Shown here: piece by piece, positions 36,147 through 43,924 of the stretch
How positions within the stretch are numbered: the first letter of the stretch is position 1
Layout of the letters: each line of letters begins with the position of its first letter
Assembly (NCBI GenBank): GCA_030407505.1
Contig: JASDDH010000003.1
Span: 62,001 to 126,000 of the forward strand
DNA length: 64,000 bases
Direction of reading: 5' to 3'
Origin: Planococcus sp. APC 4015
Lineage (GTDB): Bacteria; Actinomycetota; Actinomycetes; Actinomycetales; Microbacteriaceae
Notes under the pieces: generated by a model
What the model was told of the DNA's origin: nothing
Database searches by the model: none
What the model saw: only the letters and a program-made list of their open reading frames with translations
Position numbers and translations under genes: made by a program

Positions 36147-37307
36147 ATGGAAACGTCTCGAAAGCCCGTGCGCAGCAGCCGGCCCCATCCGACCCGTCGC
36201 GGCCCAGTGGCCGCCGCGATCATCGCGACATTCGCGGTTTTCGGTGGCGGGATCGCCGTGGCTGCGACGGTTGCGATCAGCAGTGGATCGACGGATGCCG
36301 CGCCCGCCGCATCCGTCATCGCGACCCCGACCCGCACTTCCACGCCGACGCCGGCCCACCTCACGCCGCAGGAGCAGCTACTCGCGTCATCGGACGACCC
36401 GAACGCTTGCGCGGTCTCGTTCGAGGGCGACGGCATCGCGGATGCGCCGATGCTTCAGTCGCAGGGCTCGTTGTACACGGGACTGCCGATCCCCGCCCGT
36501 GAGGGGGCGGTCTTCGCGGGGTGGTACGCGACGCCGGATGACGCGGCCTCCTTCGGGGTTCCCGGGCGCGTCAACGGTTCCGAAGTGGTCGTCTGCGTCG
36601 ATCGGCAGGTGACCCTGCACGGGTCGTGGAAGACGTCCGAGCAGAACGCCGCCGAGAACGCAAGGATCCCGATCCTGATGTACCACCAGTTCACGACCAA
36701 GCCGGAGGGCGAATCGGGCTGGCTGCGGGGAAACTACGCCTACATCGGAGACTTCGACGCGCACATGAATCACATCGCGACGACGGGGTTCTACCTGCCG
36801 ACGTGGGACGAGCTGAGCGCCTTCATCGACGGCCGGCTCTTCCTGCCCAACCACTCCGTCATCATCACCGACGACGACGCCGACCAATCCTGGTTCGACC
36901 TCGCGGTGCCCGTGGTCGACAAGTACCGGGTGCTGTCGACCTCGTTCATGATCACCGCCTACCGGCAGGATCCTGCTCCGTCGACATACGTGCTGCGCCG
37001 CTCGCACACGCATGACATGCATCAGGCGGGCGCGAACGGCGACGGACGCATCGTGAACTGGGCGGTTCCCGAGATCGTCGCCGACATGGAGGCGTCCGCA
37101 ACGGCACTGGGCGTCAAAGAGGTCATGGCTTACCCGTTCGGCCACCACAACGACACTGCCAAAGAAGGCCTCCGGCAAGCGGGATGGGAGATGGCCCGCA
37201 CGATCGAACCCGGCTATGTCACGATCGGGACCGACAAACTCGCGCTCCCCGTGCAGCGCATCAACTACGGCATGGGTCTGGACGCACTGATCAACCTCAT
37301 CGGGTGA
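36147..37307 (+). CDS. Secreted polysaccharide deacetylase-like protein with InlB-type repeat
   Basis: 386 aa from ATG 36147. An N-terminal anchor helix (VAAAIIATFAVFGGGIAVAAT) is followed by a Thr/Pro linker, then a short module with VFAGWYATPDDAASFG and QVTLHGSW that resembles Listeria-Bacteroides (InlB B) repeats. The C-terminal half is NodB-like: IPILMYHQF, VIITDDDADQSW for the Asp-Asp motif (normally TFDDG), RSHTHDMH for the His-x3-His metal site, and MAYPFGHHND. The Phe-to-Asp change in the first motif makes activity uncertain. An upstream in-frame extension to 35955 looks non-coding. Confidence 0.82.
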   Translation: METSRKPVRSSRPHPTRRGPVAAAIIATFAVFGGGIAVAATVAISSGSTDAAPAASVIATPTRTSTPTPAHLTPQEQLLASSDDPNACAVSFEGDGIADAPMLQSQGSLYTGLPIPAREGAVFAGWYATPDDAASFGVPGRVNGSEVVVCVDRQVTLHGSWKTSEQNAAENARIPILMYHQFTTKPEGESGWLRGNYAYIGDFDAHMNHIATTGFYLPTWDELSAFIDGRLFLPNHSVIITDDDADQSWFDLAVPVVDKYRVLSTSFMITAYRQDPAPSTYVLRRSHTHDMHQAGANGDGRIVNWAVPEIVADMEASATALGVKEVMAYPFGHHNDTAKEGLRQAGWEMARTIEPGYVTIGTDKLALPVQRINYGMGLDALINLIG

Positions 37308-37595
37308 CGCCACGGCGACAGGGCGATGCCGCCGGATGGCGGTGGCGCTGCGGATGGCACCTACTTGGGACGGGCACGCACCAACCGCAGAGAGATCGCC
37401 GACGCCAGCCAGATCATGCCGCGCCCGCCGTGAGCGTGGCCGCAAGTCTCCGTCATCACAGCAATTCACGTCGCGCGAAGCTTGCTGTGCCGGGCCCTTG
37501 CGCACGCGCGACGGTGACGCGAGACTCGAGAGTCCAGGCCTGAACCCCGCAGGAAGATTTTCCGTGACGGATGCGCCGAGGGTGTGGGAGCTACC
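37308..37595. other. Intergenic, no gene recognised
   Basis: 288 bp between the deacetylase-like gene and the first small paralogue. Only short open frames without family resemblance are present. The Shine-Dalgarno GGGAG of the next gene is at its end (37586-37590). Confidence 0.5.
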
Positions 37596-37919
37596 GTGGG
37601 AAAGTTCATCTACGACGAAGACATCAAGGTCGACTTCGACGACCGGGTTCTCGCGCACCTGCAGGCCGTCATGGTGGCGAAGCTTCGACGACAGGAGTCC
37701 TTTCTTCTTTCCTGGAAGGACAACGCGACCATCGGAGACGGGCGCTCGACAGTCTGGCTGCATCCTCGCGCATCGATCGTCTTCAAGTACTACGGCTCCC
37801 GGACGCCGGCACTCAACCGCACCTGGATCGACCAGCTCATGTACAACGCGAACCAGCCGCACGGACTCTATGTCACCCCAGAACCACCAGACGAGCACGC
37901 TGCGGTCCACGAGGCCTGA
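37596..37919 (+). CDS. Small conserved actinobacterial protein (DUF7882-like), copy 1
   Basis: 107 aa from GTG 37596, with GGGAG five bases upstream; GTG 37584 in frame is less likely. The N-terminal GKFIYDEDIKVDFDDRVLAHL and later KLRRQESFLLSW, STVWLHP and RTWIDQL are typical of a small Microbacteriaceae family sometimes misannotated as ATP-dependent DNA ligase. There are no ligase motifs, signal peptide or TM helix. Function unknown. A diverged paralogue lies 200 bp downstream. Confidence 0.83.
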   Translation: MGKFIYDEDIKVDFDDRVLAHLQAVMVAKLRRQESFLLSWKDNATIGDGRSTVWLHPRASIVFKYYGSRTPALNRTWIDQLMYNANQPHGLYVTPEPPDEHAAVHEA

Positions 37920-38119
37920 AACGTCCGCGCCCCGTTTCAACGAAGCCCCGCCGTCGCGCTGAGGCCAGGCGCCGGACCAGAGATCGAGCGCGGCAGCGGC
38001 CTCCGACCGCGGGCACTCAGTCGATTGACCTCTCGGCGGGAACGAACCTGACGACGCACGTCTGCGGAGTGCTCCTGTGCCACCCCACAGCGACGGCCAT
38101 CGGACCTATGCTTCGGATC

Positions 38120-38563
38120 ATGGGAGCCATCTATTACGGCGGTACGGAAACGCCGATCTACATCGAGGATCGCGCTCTCGCACATCTGAAGGTGGTCATC
38201 GCCACCAAACTGCGTCGCGCCGAGAGTTTCACCGTGTCGTGGAGGCATCCCGAGGATCAGCCGCAGGGGCGCACCACCATCTGGTTACACCCGTCCATCC
38301 CGCTCCGTTTCGTCTTCGACGACCCGGAACCTGCACAACTGAGCCGGCAGTGGATTGAAGAGCTGGCCAACTCCGCTGCCACTTCGAACGGGATATTCCT
38401 TCTCGCTGAGAACATCGATTCCGAACCGGCGTCGAACACCAGCGACGACTCCGCCGACGTGTCCCTCGGAAAGGTTCAGGTGGACGCCCTCGACGTCGGT
38501 GCGCTCACCGTCGACGGCACCCCGGTCTCCCCGGGCGACGACGCGAAGACGCCCGCCACGTAG
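38120..38563 (+). CDS. Small conserved actinobacterial protein (DUF7882-like), copy 2
   Basis: 147 aa from ATG 38120 (ATG 38108 in frame is possible). It aligns with the previous gene along its first 100 residues: RALAHLKVVIATKLRRAESF, TVSWRHP, TTIWLHPSIPL, RQWIEEL. It has an extra acidic C-terminal tail of about 45 residues (SDDSADVSLGKVQVDALDVG) not present in copy 1. Function unknown; probably an old tandem duplication. Confidence 0.82.
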   Translation: MGAIYYGGTETPIYIEDRALAHLKVVIATKLRRAESFTVSWRHPEDQPQGRTTIWLHPSIPLRFVFDDPEPAQLSRQWIEELANSAATSNGIFLLAENIDSEPASNTSDDSADVSLGKVQVDALDVGALTVDGTPVSPGDDAKTPAT

Positions 38564-38763
38564 AGCGCGTAGCGAGCGACCTGGTCACCGAGGACATCGC
38601 GGGGTGAATCGTGAGACTCATCGACTCAAGCAGCACACCCTTGCATAGGTCGGCGTCCGGACCGATATCCGGCCCCCCAGTTCTGTGTGGCGCGGGGGAT
38701 GAGGTATCGAAACGGTCATTTTGCCCGGAGTGAGCTGCACAACGATGCGACGACGCCCGGGAG

Positions 38764-39558
38764 TCAGCGAACTGCCTCCTGTGATCCGATGCGCCCTTCG
38801 ATGAACGCCGAGAGGGCTGACGCGACGGCTCTCGCCGCGCCGTGCTGGGCAACGTGATGCCGACGTGGGATCTCCACGAGAGCTCCGTCCGGCGCGGCAT
38901 CGCGCAACGCTCGGCACCATGCCAGTCCTGCGATCGGATCGCGACCGCCACGGATCACCAGAAGCGGCATCGGCAGCAGAGGCACGCGCTGTTCGATCGG
39001 ATACGAGAGCATGTGCCGCACCTGCACGAGGTACCACGGGATTCCACAGCGGATGTAGTCGATGAACACGATCGCGTTGGCCAGCGGCGGCTCACGGAGC
39101 GTGTCGAGGATCAGGGCGCTCATCTGTGCCGGGAGCGTGCGGTGCGCGTTGTCGGCGACCGGGCCCATGATGGCGAGCCTCGCGACCAGGTCGGGGCGGT
39201 GCAGCGCCGCCTCGACCACCCACTGCGCCCCCATCGAATGCCCCAGCAGAATGACGGGACCAGAGTTCAGCGAGGCGATCACCTCGGCGAGGGCCCAGCC
39301 CATCGCGGGCACGTCGACATCGTGGCCGGGCTTGGGCAGCCCGCCGAAGCCGGGAAGATCAATGGCGTGAACCGGGCCCGCGGCGCCGAGCGCCTGCTGG
39401 AGGCGATCGAGATAACGGTGCGACATGCCGATGCCGTGCACGAGCACGACAGGCGGCCTGGTGCCGACTGCCGCGCTCCCTGACGACAGGACGCGGAAAG
39501 CAAGACCGTGAGCTGTCTCGTGACGCGTGGTTCGTGTCCCTGAAGCGCGGATGCTCAT
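38764..39558 (-). CDS. Alpha/beta hydrolase
   Basis: 264 aa from ATG 39558; an in-frame ATG at 39639 would add 27 residues. Classical fold: VVLVHGIGMSHRYLDRL oxyanion strand, nucleophile elbow ILLGHSMGAQWV, acid region PLLVIRGGRDPIAG, and catalytic His in PRRHHVAQHG. Esterase, lipase or peptidase activity cannot be told apart. It borders a stretch of gene remnants at 39.6-40.3 kb. Confidence 0.87.
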   Translation of the reverse strand: MSIRASGTRTTRHETAHGLAFRVLSSGSAAVGTRPPVVLVHGIGMSHRYLDRLQQALGAAGPVHAIDLPGFGGLPKPGHDVDVPAMGWALAEVIASLNSGPVILLGHSMGAQWVVEAALHRPDLVARLAIMGPVADNAHRTLPAQMSALILDTLREPPLANAIVFIDYIRCGIPWYLVQVRHMLSYPIEQRVPLLPMPLLVIRGGRDPIAGLAWCRALRDAAPDGALVEIPRRHHVAQHGAARAVASALSAFIEGRIGSQEAVR

Positions 39559-39866
39559 GGCGTTGACGACCCGCAGGCTGGCGAGATCCTCTGGAGCCCG
39601 ACGGACCGGGAGGACTTCGTCGAGGCGGCACCCCAGCACCTCACGTCACGTGGCATGCGCGCTCGTTTCTCTTGCTCCGGTGACCGTACAACGGTCGCGG
39701 GTGCCGATTCGTCAGTTTCGGCGCGTGGCTCACCCACACTACGGAAGACGCGAGCCATTTCGACCGTTTGAGCGTCGGGTGTCTCCACGACAACCCGGCG
39801 AAGGTGCCGAGCCGTGGCTCTGGGTTCGAGCGGTTCAGACGTCTGTACTCAGCGCGTTCCGTCGAG

Positions 39867-40050
39867 TCAGTTGATGCGGTGCGTGGAGTGTTCAGAACCA
39901 GGCGACGGATCATCGTCGACGGACAGCGTGTGCCAGGTCTCGAAGGTCAGATCCGATGCTCCTTCGACGTCCCCGCTGGAGAGCAGCGTGATGAGCTGCT
40001 CGTGTCGTTCGAAGGATGCCTGACCGTCCGCGGCGAAGCAGCTGGGCAGT
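39867..40050 (-). pseudogene. C-terminal remnant of a GntR/FadR-type regulator
   Basis: The minus-strand frame ending at TGA 39869-39867 encodes ASFERHEQLITLLSSGDVEG followed by ASDLTFETWHTL, a typical last-helix pair of an FCD ligand-binding domain. The DNA-binding half is gone: the frame runs into a remnant of another gene around 40040-40050. Not in any long continuous ORF. The 220 bp between 39640 and 39866 show nothing recognisable. Confidence 0.55.
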
Positions 40051-40240
40051 CATCGCCACCGAGGACAAGGCTTTCGACCAGGCGATGGTGCAGCACATGG
40101 CCAGCCGCATCGGCGCCGACATCACCGACGTCCCCGGCAGCCACGCCCTGTTCATCACGCAGGCTGAGATCGTCGCCGACGTGATTGCGACGGCCGCGCA
40201 CTCCGCGGCCACGGTGGCGGCAGAGATCGGTGTTCGCTGA
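40040..40240 (+). pseudogene. C-terminal remnant of an alpha/beta hydrolase
   Basis: Encodes SWAVIATEDKAFDQAMVQHM and then ITDVPGSHALFITQAEIVAD, which is the Asp- and His-bearing tail of a common alpha/beta hydrolase family (the His of GSHA being catalytic). The nucleophile half is missing, and the fragment abuts an antisense GntR remnant, so this is a deletion scar. TGA at 40238-40240. Confidence 0.65.
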
Positions 40241-40249
40241 CGCCTCTGG

Positions 40250-40366
40250 ATGAACTGGCACCTGGTTGTCGCCGGGGCGGCCGCCCTGATAGGCATGATC
40301 ACTCACCCCCTGCTCGCCGATGCCCGACCGGGTACCGGCTGGGACACGGAAGGGATCGAATCGTGA
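40250..40366 (+). CDS. Small hydrophobic ORF, possibly an N-terminal fragment
   Basis: A 38-residue frame, MNWHLVVAGAAALIGMI then THPLLADARP, with one possible TM helix. It overlaps the GTG start of the MerR gene by 4 bp, as in real operons, but has no clear Shine-Dalgarno and no recognised family. It may be the surviving start of a deleted membrane-protein gene. Confidence 0.25.
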   Translation: MNWHLVVAGAAALIGMITHPLLADARPGTGWDTEGIES

Positions 40367-41184
40367 GCGCTCTGATGACCATCGGCGACTTCTCACGAGC
40401 GGTTCGGATGACCGCGAAGGCGCTCCGGTTCTACCACCAGAACGGCATTCTCGTTCCGGCGGTCGTGGACCCGTACAACGGCTATCGCATGTACGGCCCG
40501 AACCAGATCGCCGACGCCCAGATCGTCCGGACCCTTCGGGATCTGCACGTGCCCATCCACTCGATCAAGGAGGTGCTGACCACCGCCGACGTCGCCGAAC
40601 GCACGCAGATGCTCGCGCACCACCTCGCGACGATGGAGCAGCAGCTCGCCGACACGCAGCTCGCCGTGCAGAACCTGCGCGACATCCTCACCCCCACACA
40701 GGCCCCGGTCGAGATCGTGTACCGGAGCGTGATGGAGACGCGGGCCGTGGCCATCAGCGAGGTCGTCGAGCTGCCGGATCTCGCCGGATGGTTTCGGCAG
40801 TCCATATCGAAGCTGCAGCGCATCGCCGCGCAGACCGACCGGGCATCCATCAGCGGTTACGGCGGTGTCTGGCCGAACGAACTGATCTCGGGTGGGCGGG
40901 GTCTCGCGACAGTCTTCCTCACCGTTGAGGACGCGTTCGCGGAACGCGCCATCGGCGACGGTGCGGCACTTGTCGAGCTTCCTCCCGTCGAGCTCGCCGT
41001 CGCCGTCCACGACGGTCCGGAGGAGACCGTGCCGCACGTGTACGCGGCGCTCGGGGAGCACGTCGCCCGCCACGAGCTCGGCACGGGCGGACCCGTCCGT
41101 GAGACGTACATCCGGGGTTTTCGAAGCATCGACCCGCACACCGTCACCGAAGTCGGCTGGCCGATCTTGCGTGTTGTCCACTGA
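40363..41184 (+). CDS. MerR-family regulator with GyrI-like effector domain
   Basis: 273 aa from GTG 40363 (ATG 40375 gives the core MTIGDFS). The N-terminal MerR winged helix is LMTIGDFSRAVRMTAKALRF and GYRMYGPNQIADAQIVRTLR, followed by the dimerisation coiled coil (95-120). The C-terminal 150 residues form a GyrI-like/BmrR-like ligand pocket (VEIVYRSVMETRAVAI at its start, ETYIRGF near its end). Such proteins sense hydrophobic drugs. A MerR-type promoter lies directly downstream, before the SnoaL-like gene, its probable target. Confidence 0.92.
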   Translation: MSALMTIGDFSRAVRMTAKALRFYHQNGILVPAVVDPYNGYRMYGPNQIADAQIVRTLRDLHVPIHSIKEVLTTADVAERTQMLAHHLATMEQQLADTQLAVQNLRDILTPTQAPVEIVYRSVMETRAVAISEVVELPDLAGWFRQSISKLQRIAAQTDRASISGYGGVWPNELISGGRGLATVFLTVEDAFAERAIGDGAALVELPPVELAVAVHDGPEETVPHVYAALGEHVARHELGTGGPVRETYIRGFRSIDPHTVTEVGWPILRVVH

Positions 41185-41199
41185 GAGCTGAAACAGGGG

Positions 41200-41230
41200 T
41201 TGACCTTCCCCCAGGGGGAAGCCAGAACCT
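41200..41230 (+). promoter_or_regulatory. MerR-type promoter with 17-bp palindrome
   Basis: TTGACC (41200-41205) serves as -35. The perfect palindrome CTTCCCCCAGGGGGAAG (41205-41221) fills the spacer, and GAACCT at 41225-41230 is a weak -10 candidate at 19-bp spacing. An over-long spacer with a dyad in it is the hallmark of promoters that MerR proteins activate by DNA untwisting. It lies between the MerR gene and the SnoaL-like gene. Confidence 0.72.
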
Positions 41231-41330
41231 CGAGTCAAGCAGGAAACAAAGGTCCTCGACCGGTATCGGTCGACAGTCCAAAGCCTCCTGCATGCTCACC
41301 GATCGAACTGACGAATCTGGAGAAGATCTC

Positions 41331-41696
41331 ATGGCTGCCACCGACACGTACGACAACTACAACGCCACGACCGTCCCGCAGGTCATCGCCCGGTACATGG
41401 TCGCCCAGGGCGACGGGACCGACTCGACGACGATCGCGCAGGCGTTCACTTCCGACGCCCACGTCAACGACGAGGGCATCGACTACAACGGTGAGGAAGG
41501 CTTACGCGCCTGGCTCAACAAGACCGCCGGCGAGTTCACCTACACGACGACCCTGACCGGCCAGCGTCAGGACGGACCCGACAAGTGGACGGTCATCGCC
41601 CACCTCGAGGGCGACTTCCCCGGCGGCGTCGTCGACCTGCCGTTCCGGTTCACGCTTCGCGGTGACAAGATCTCGAAGCTGATCATCGCGCTCTGA
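41331..41696 (+). CDS. SnoaL-like/NTF2-fold protein
   Basis: 121 aa from ATG 41331, with GGAGAAG upstream. NTF2-like pattern: QVIARYMVAQ helix, IAQAFTSDAHVNDEG, YNGEEGLRAWL, then beta strands ending FRFTLRGDKISKLII. Proteins of this fold are small-molecule binding or isomerase-like and cannot be assigned further. Most likely driven by the MerR-type promoter just upstream. Confidence 0.87.
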   Translation: MAATDTYDNYNATTVPQVIARYMVAQGDGTDSTTIAQAFTSDAHVNDEGIDYNGEEGLRAWLNKTAGEFTYTTTLTGQRQDGPDKWTVIAHLEGDFPGGVVDLPFRFTLRGDKISKLIIAL

Positions 41697-41743
41697 ACGC
41701 CGGTGCCGCGCGTCGCCGCATCCGATGGTGGCGCCGGTATGTC

Positions 41744-42499
41744 CTAGCCGGTGCGGCGGTGCACGATCACCGGGTGAGGGGTGTCCCCGCCGGAACGGGT
41801 GACGTGCCACGCCGCACCGTGGCCCGCGAGGGTTGCCCGTGCTGCATCCTCGCCGCTCCGGTATCGAAGAGATGTGTGTTCGTCGATCGCGATGCCCGCC
41901 TCGATGAGCCCCGCGCTCGCCGCGGCGATGAGCCGTGGCACTGTGCCCCATTGCGCCGCGTGCACATCCACCGAGAACGGGACCAGCCCGAGGCCCTCCA
42001 CGACGGTGATCTCGTCGAGTTCCTCGCCCGCATCCTCATCACAGATCGCGATGCCGTGGAGCATGTGCCCGCCGATCACCGCGCGCGTGGCGGCGATGGC
42101 CGCGCCTGCCGAGAAGCCGAGGTAGGGGGTTCCGGTCGCGACGAGCTCGCGCACGAGCGCGGCGATCTCGACGAAAGCGGAGTGATATGCAGGAGTGAGT
42201 CCCCCGCCGACGAAGATGCCGTCGGCGCCGTCGACGGCTGCCGCATCGAAGACTTCGCCCTCGACGATCGCGCACACGGAGACATTGGCCCCGGCGAGGG
42301 TCAGCGCTCTGTGGAAGCGTGCGACGCTCTCGTCGTCGTCCTCTTCGAGGACGAGGAGAGCCTGGATGCGCGGGGTGGGAGTCGCCGCGCCGCCACGGAT
42401 GGCGGCATCCGCCACGAATCGGGTGAGAAGGTCGACGACGGCGGCTTCACCTCTGCCTCCGCCCACGAGGTGTACGAATCCAGGCTGATCTCCACGCAT
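41744..42499 (-). CDS. Peptidase S51 (dipeptidase E)-like protein
   Basis: 251 aa. Features of the S51/cyanophycinase group: LVGGGRGEAAVV at the start, GADGIFVGGGLTPAY, and the nucleophile elbow YLGFSAGAAIAA with Ser130. No signal peptide. Probably an intracellular serine peptidase acting on small acidic peptides. On the same strand as the glycosyltransferase upstream, with a 106-bp gap. Confidence 0.87.
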   Translation of the reverse strand: MRGDQPGFVHLVGGGRGEAAVVDLLTRFVADAAIRGGAATPTPRIQALLVLEEDDDESVARFHRALTLAGANVSVCAIVEGEVFDAAAVDGADGIFVGGGLTPAYHSAFVEIAALVRELVATGTPYLGFSAGAAIAATRAVIGGHMLHGIAICDEDAGEELDEITVVEGLGLVPFSVDVHAAQWGTVPRLIAAASAGLIEAGIAIDEHTSLRYRSGEDAARATLAGHGAAWHVTRSGGDTPHPVIVHRRTG

Positions 42500-42605
42500 G
42501 TGGCGCTCCCTTCCACAGAACTGTCGGCGTCCTCATTCTCCTCACCGCAGCGGCGTGTCGGCAGTCCTCTTTCCCGTCGACCGAGGCGTGCGGTCCCTGG
42601 AACAC

Positions 42606-43913
42606 CTATCGCTGGTCGCCGGCTGCGGGAACCTTGGACGCCACGTGCGCAAGCACCGCGTCCAGACCGGCCAGGCCAGGTGCGCTCGAGATCTCCGCGG
42701 CGATCGCGCGTGCACGGTGACGGAACGACGAGTCTGTCAGCACCGAACCCACCGCCCGAGCGACGTGTGTCGCAGAAGGATGGTTCGTGCGCAGGTTGAC
42801 TCCCACGCCCGCCCATCCGACGCGGGCTGAGACCTCCACCTTGTCCTCGGTCTGGCCGGCGACGACCAGAGGAACCCCGTGGCCCAGCGCCTGCTGCACA
42901 CCGCCGTACCCGCCGTTGGTCACGACGACATCGACCAGGGGGAGCAGTCGATCGTAGGGGAGGTACTCACTGACCCGGACGTTCGCGGGGATCGGGCCCG
43001 ACAGGTCTGAGAGCGGTCGGCCACCTGTCGAGACGACGACCAGCGTCTCTGATGCGGCCAGTCCCGAGATCGCCGGTTCGATGAGCTGACCGAAATCGTC
43101 GTTGGCGACGGTTCCCTGGGTGACGTGCACCACCGGTCGCGTGCCGTCGATGTCGGCCCACCACTCCGGCACGGGTGCGTCGGATGCGGCCGGCGGCAGC
43201 GGTCCGACGAAGTGCACGTTAGCCGGCAGGTCAGACCGCGGATACTCGAAACCCGCGACCGTGAACTGGACGATCGCCTCGGCCCCGCTCGCCCAGTCGA
43301 AGATGTCGCGTGCGAGTGGAGAGCCGACGACTTGGCGACTCATCGCCCGCGCTTGTGCGTGGACCGATCCGAAGATGAGCCGGTCCGCGACGAACGACAG
43401 GACGGTGTTTCGAATTCGTCCGAGGGCCCCACTCATGGGCGTGATGCCGAGTCCGAAGGGTGCGGCATCTCGGCTGCGCACGCCCAGCGGGAAGATTCCG
43501 AGCACGACGATGGGCGGACGCTCCGCCCGCGATCGCTCCCGCAGCAGGGCGGCACCGATGAACAGCTGTTCGGTGAGAACAGCATCGACGGCGACCTCCT
43601 CCATCGCGCCTCTCAGCGCCTCGTACTGCTCGCGCGCCGGGCGGAGGAAGAGATTGAGTATGTCGAAGCGGAGCGCTGCCGGCCCGCGCAGGTCGGCGCG
43701 CGCGGGGAACTGCCCCGTGGCGTCGTCGAGGTTCACGTCGGCCCCCGGTGGCAGCGGGAGGAACTCGGAGCCTGATGCGCGGACTCGGTCGCCGTAGCGT
43801 TCGCTGGTGAGGAATCGCACGCGGTGCCCTTGCCCGACGAGATGGCGCGCGACGCCCAGCAACGGGACGACGTGGCCGTGGGCGGGAGTGGAGCAGATGA
43901 GGTACGTCGACAT
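42606..43913 (-). CDS. Macrolide-type (MGT family) UDP-glycosyltransferase
   Basis: 435 aa, GT-B fold, GT1 family. The N-terminal acceptor domain starts YLICSTPAHGHVVPLLGVA. The C-terminal donor domain has VVHVTQGTVANDDFG and the signature region VVVTNGGYGGVQQALGHGVP, in which NGGYGG replaces the usual HGG. Members sugar-tag hydrophobic molecules such as macrolides, often for inactivation. It ends an apparent two-gene unit with the flavoprotein gene upstream (11-bp gap). Confidence 0.92.
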   Translation of the reverse strand: MSTYLICSTPAHGHVVPLLGVARHLVGQGHRVRFLTSERYGDRVRASGSEFLPLPPGADVNLDDATGQFPARADLRGPAALRFDILNLFLRPAREQYEALRGAMEEVAVDAVLTEQLFIGAALLRERSRAERPPIVVLGIFPLGVRSRDAAPFGLGITPMSGALGRIRNTVLSFVADRLIFGSVHAQARAMSRQVVGSPLARDIFDWASGAEAIVQFTVAGFEYPRSDLPANVHFVGPLPPAASDAPVPEWWADIDGTRPVVHVTQGTVANDDFGQLIEPAISGLAASETLVVVSTGGRPLSDLSGPIPANVRVSEYLPYDRLLPLVDVVVTNGGYGGVQQALGHGVPLVVAGQTEDKVEVSARVGWAGVGVNLRTNHPSATHVARAVGSVLTDSSFRHRARAIAAEISSAPGLAGLDAVLAHVASKVPAAGDQR

Positions 43914-43924
43914 GAGAGGCCCCC

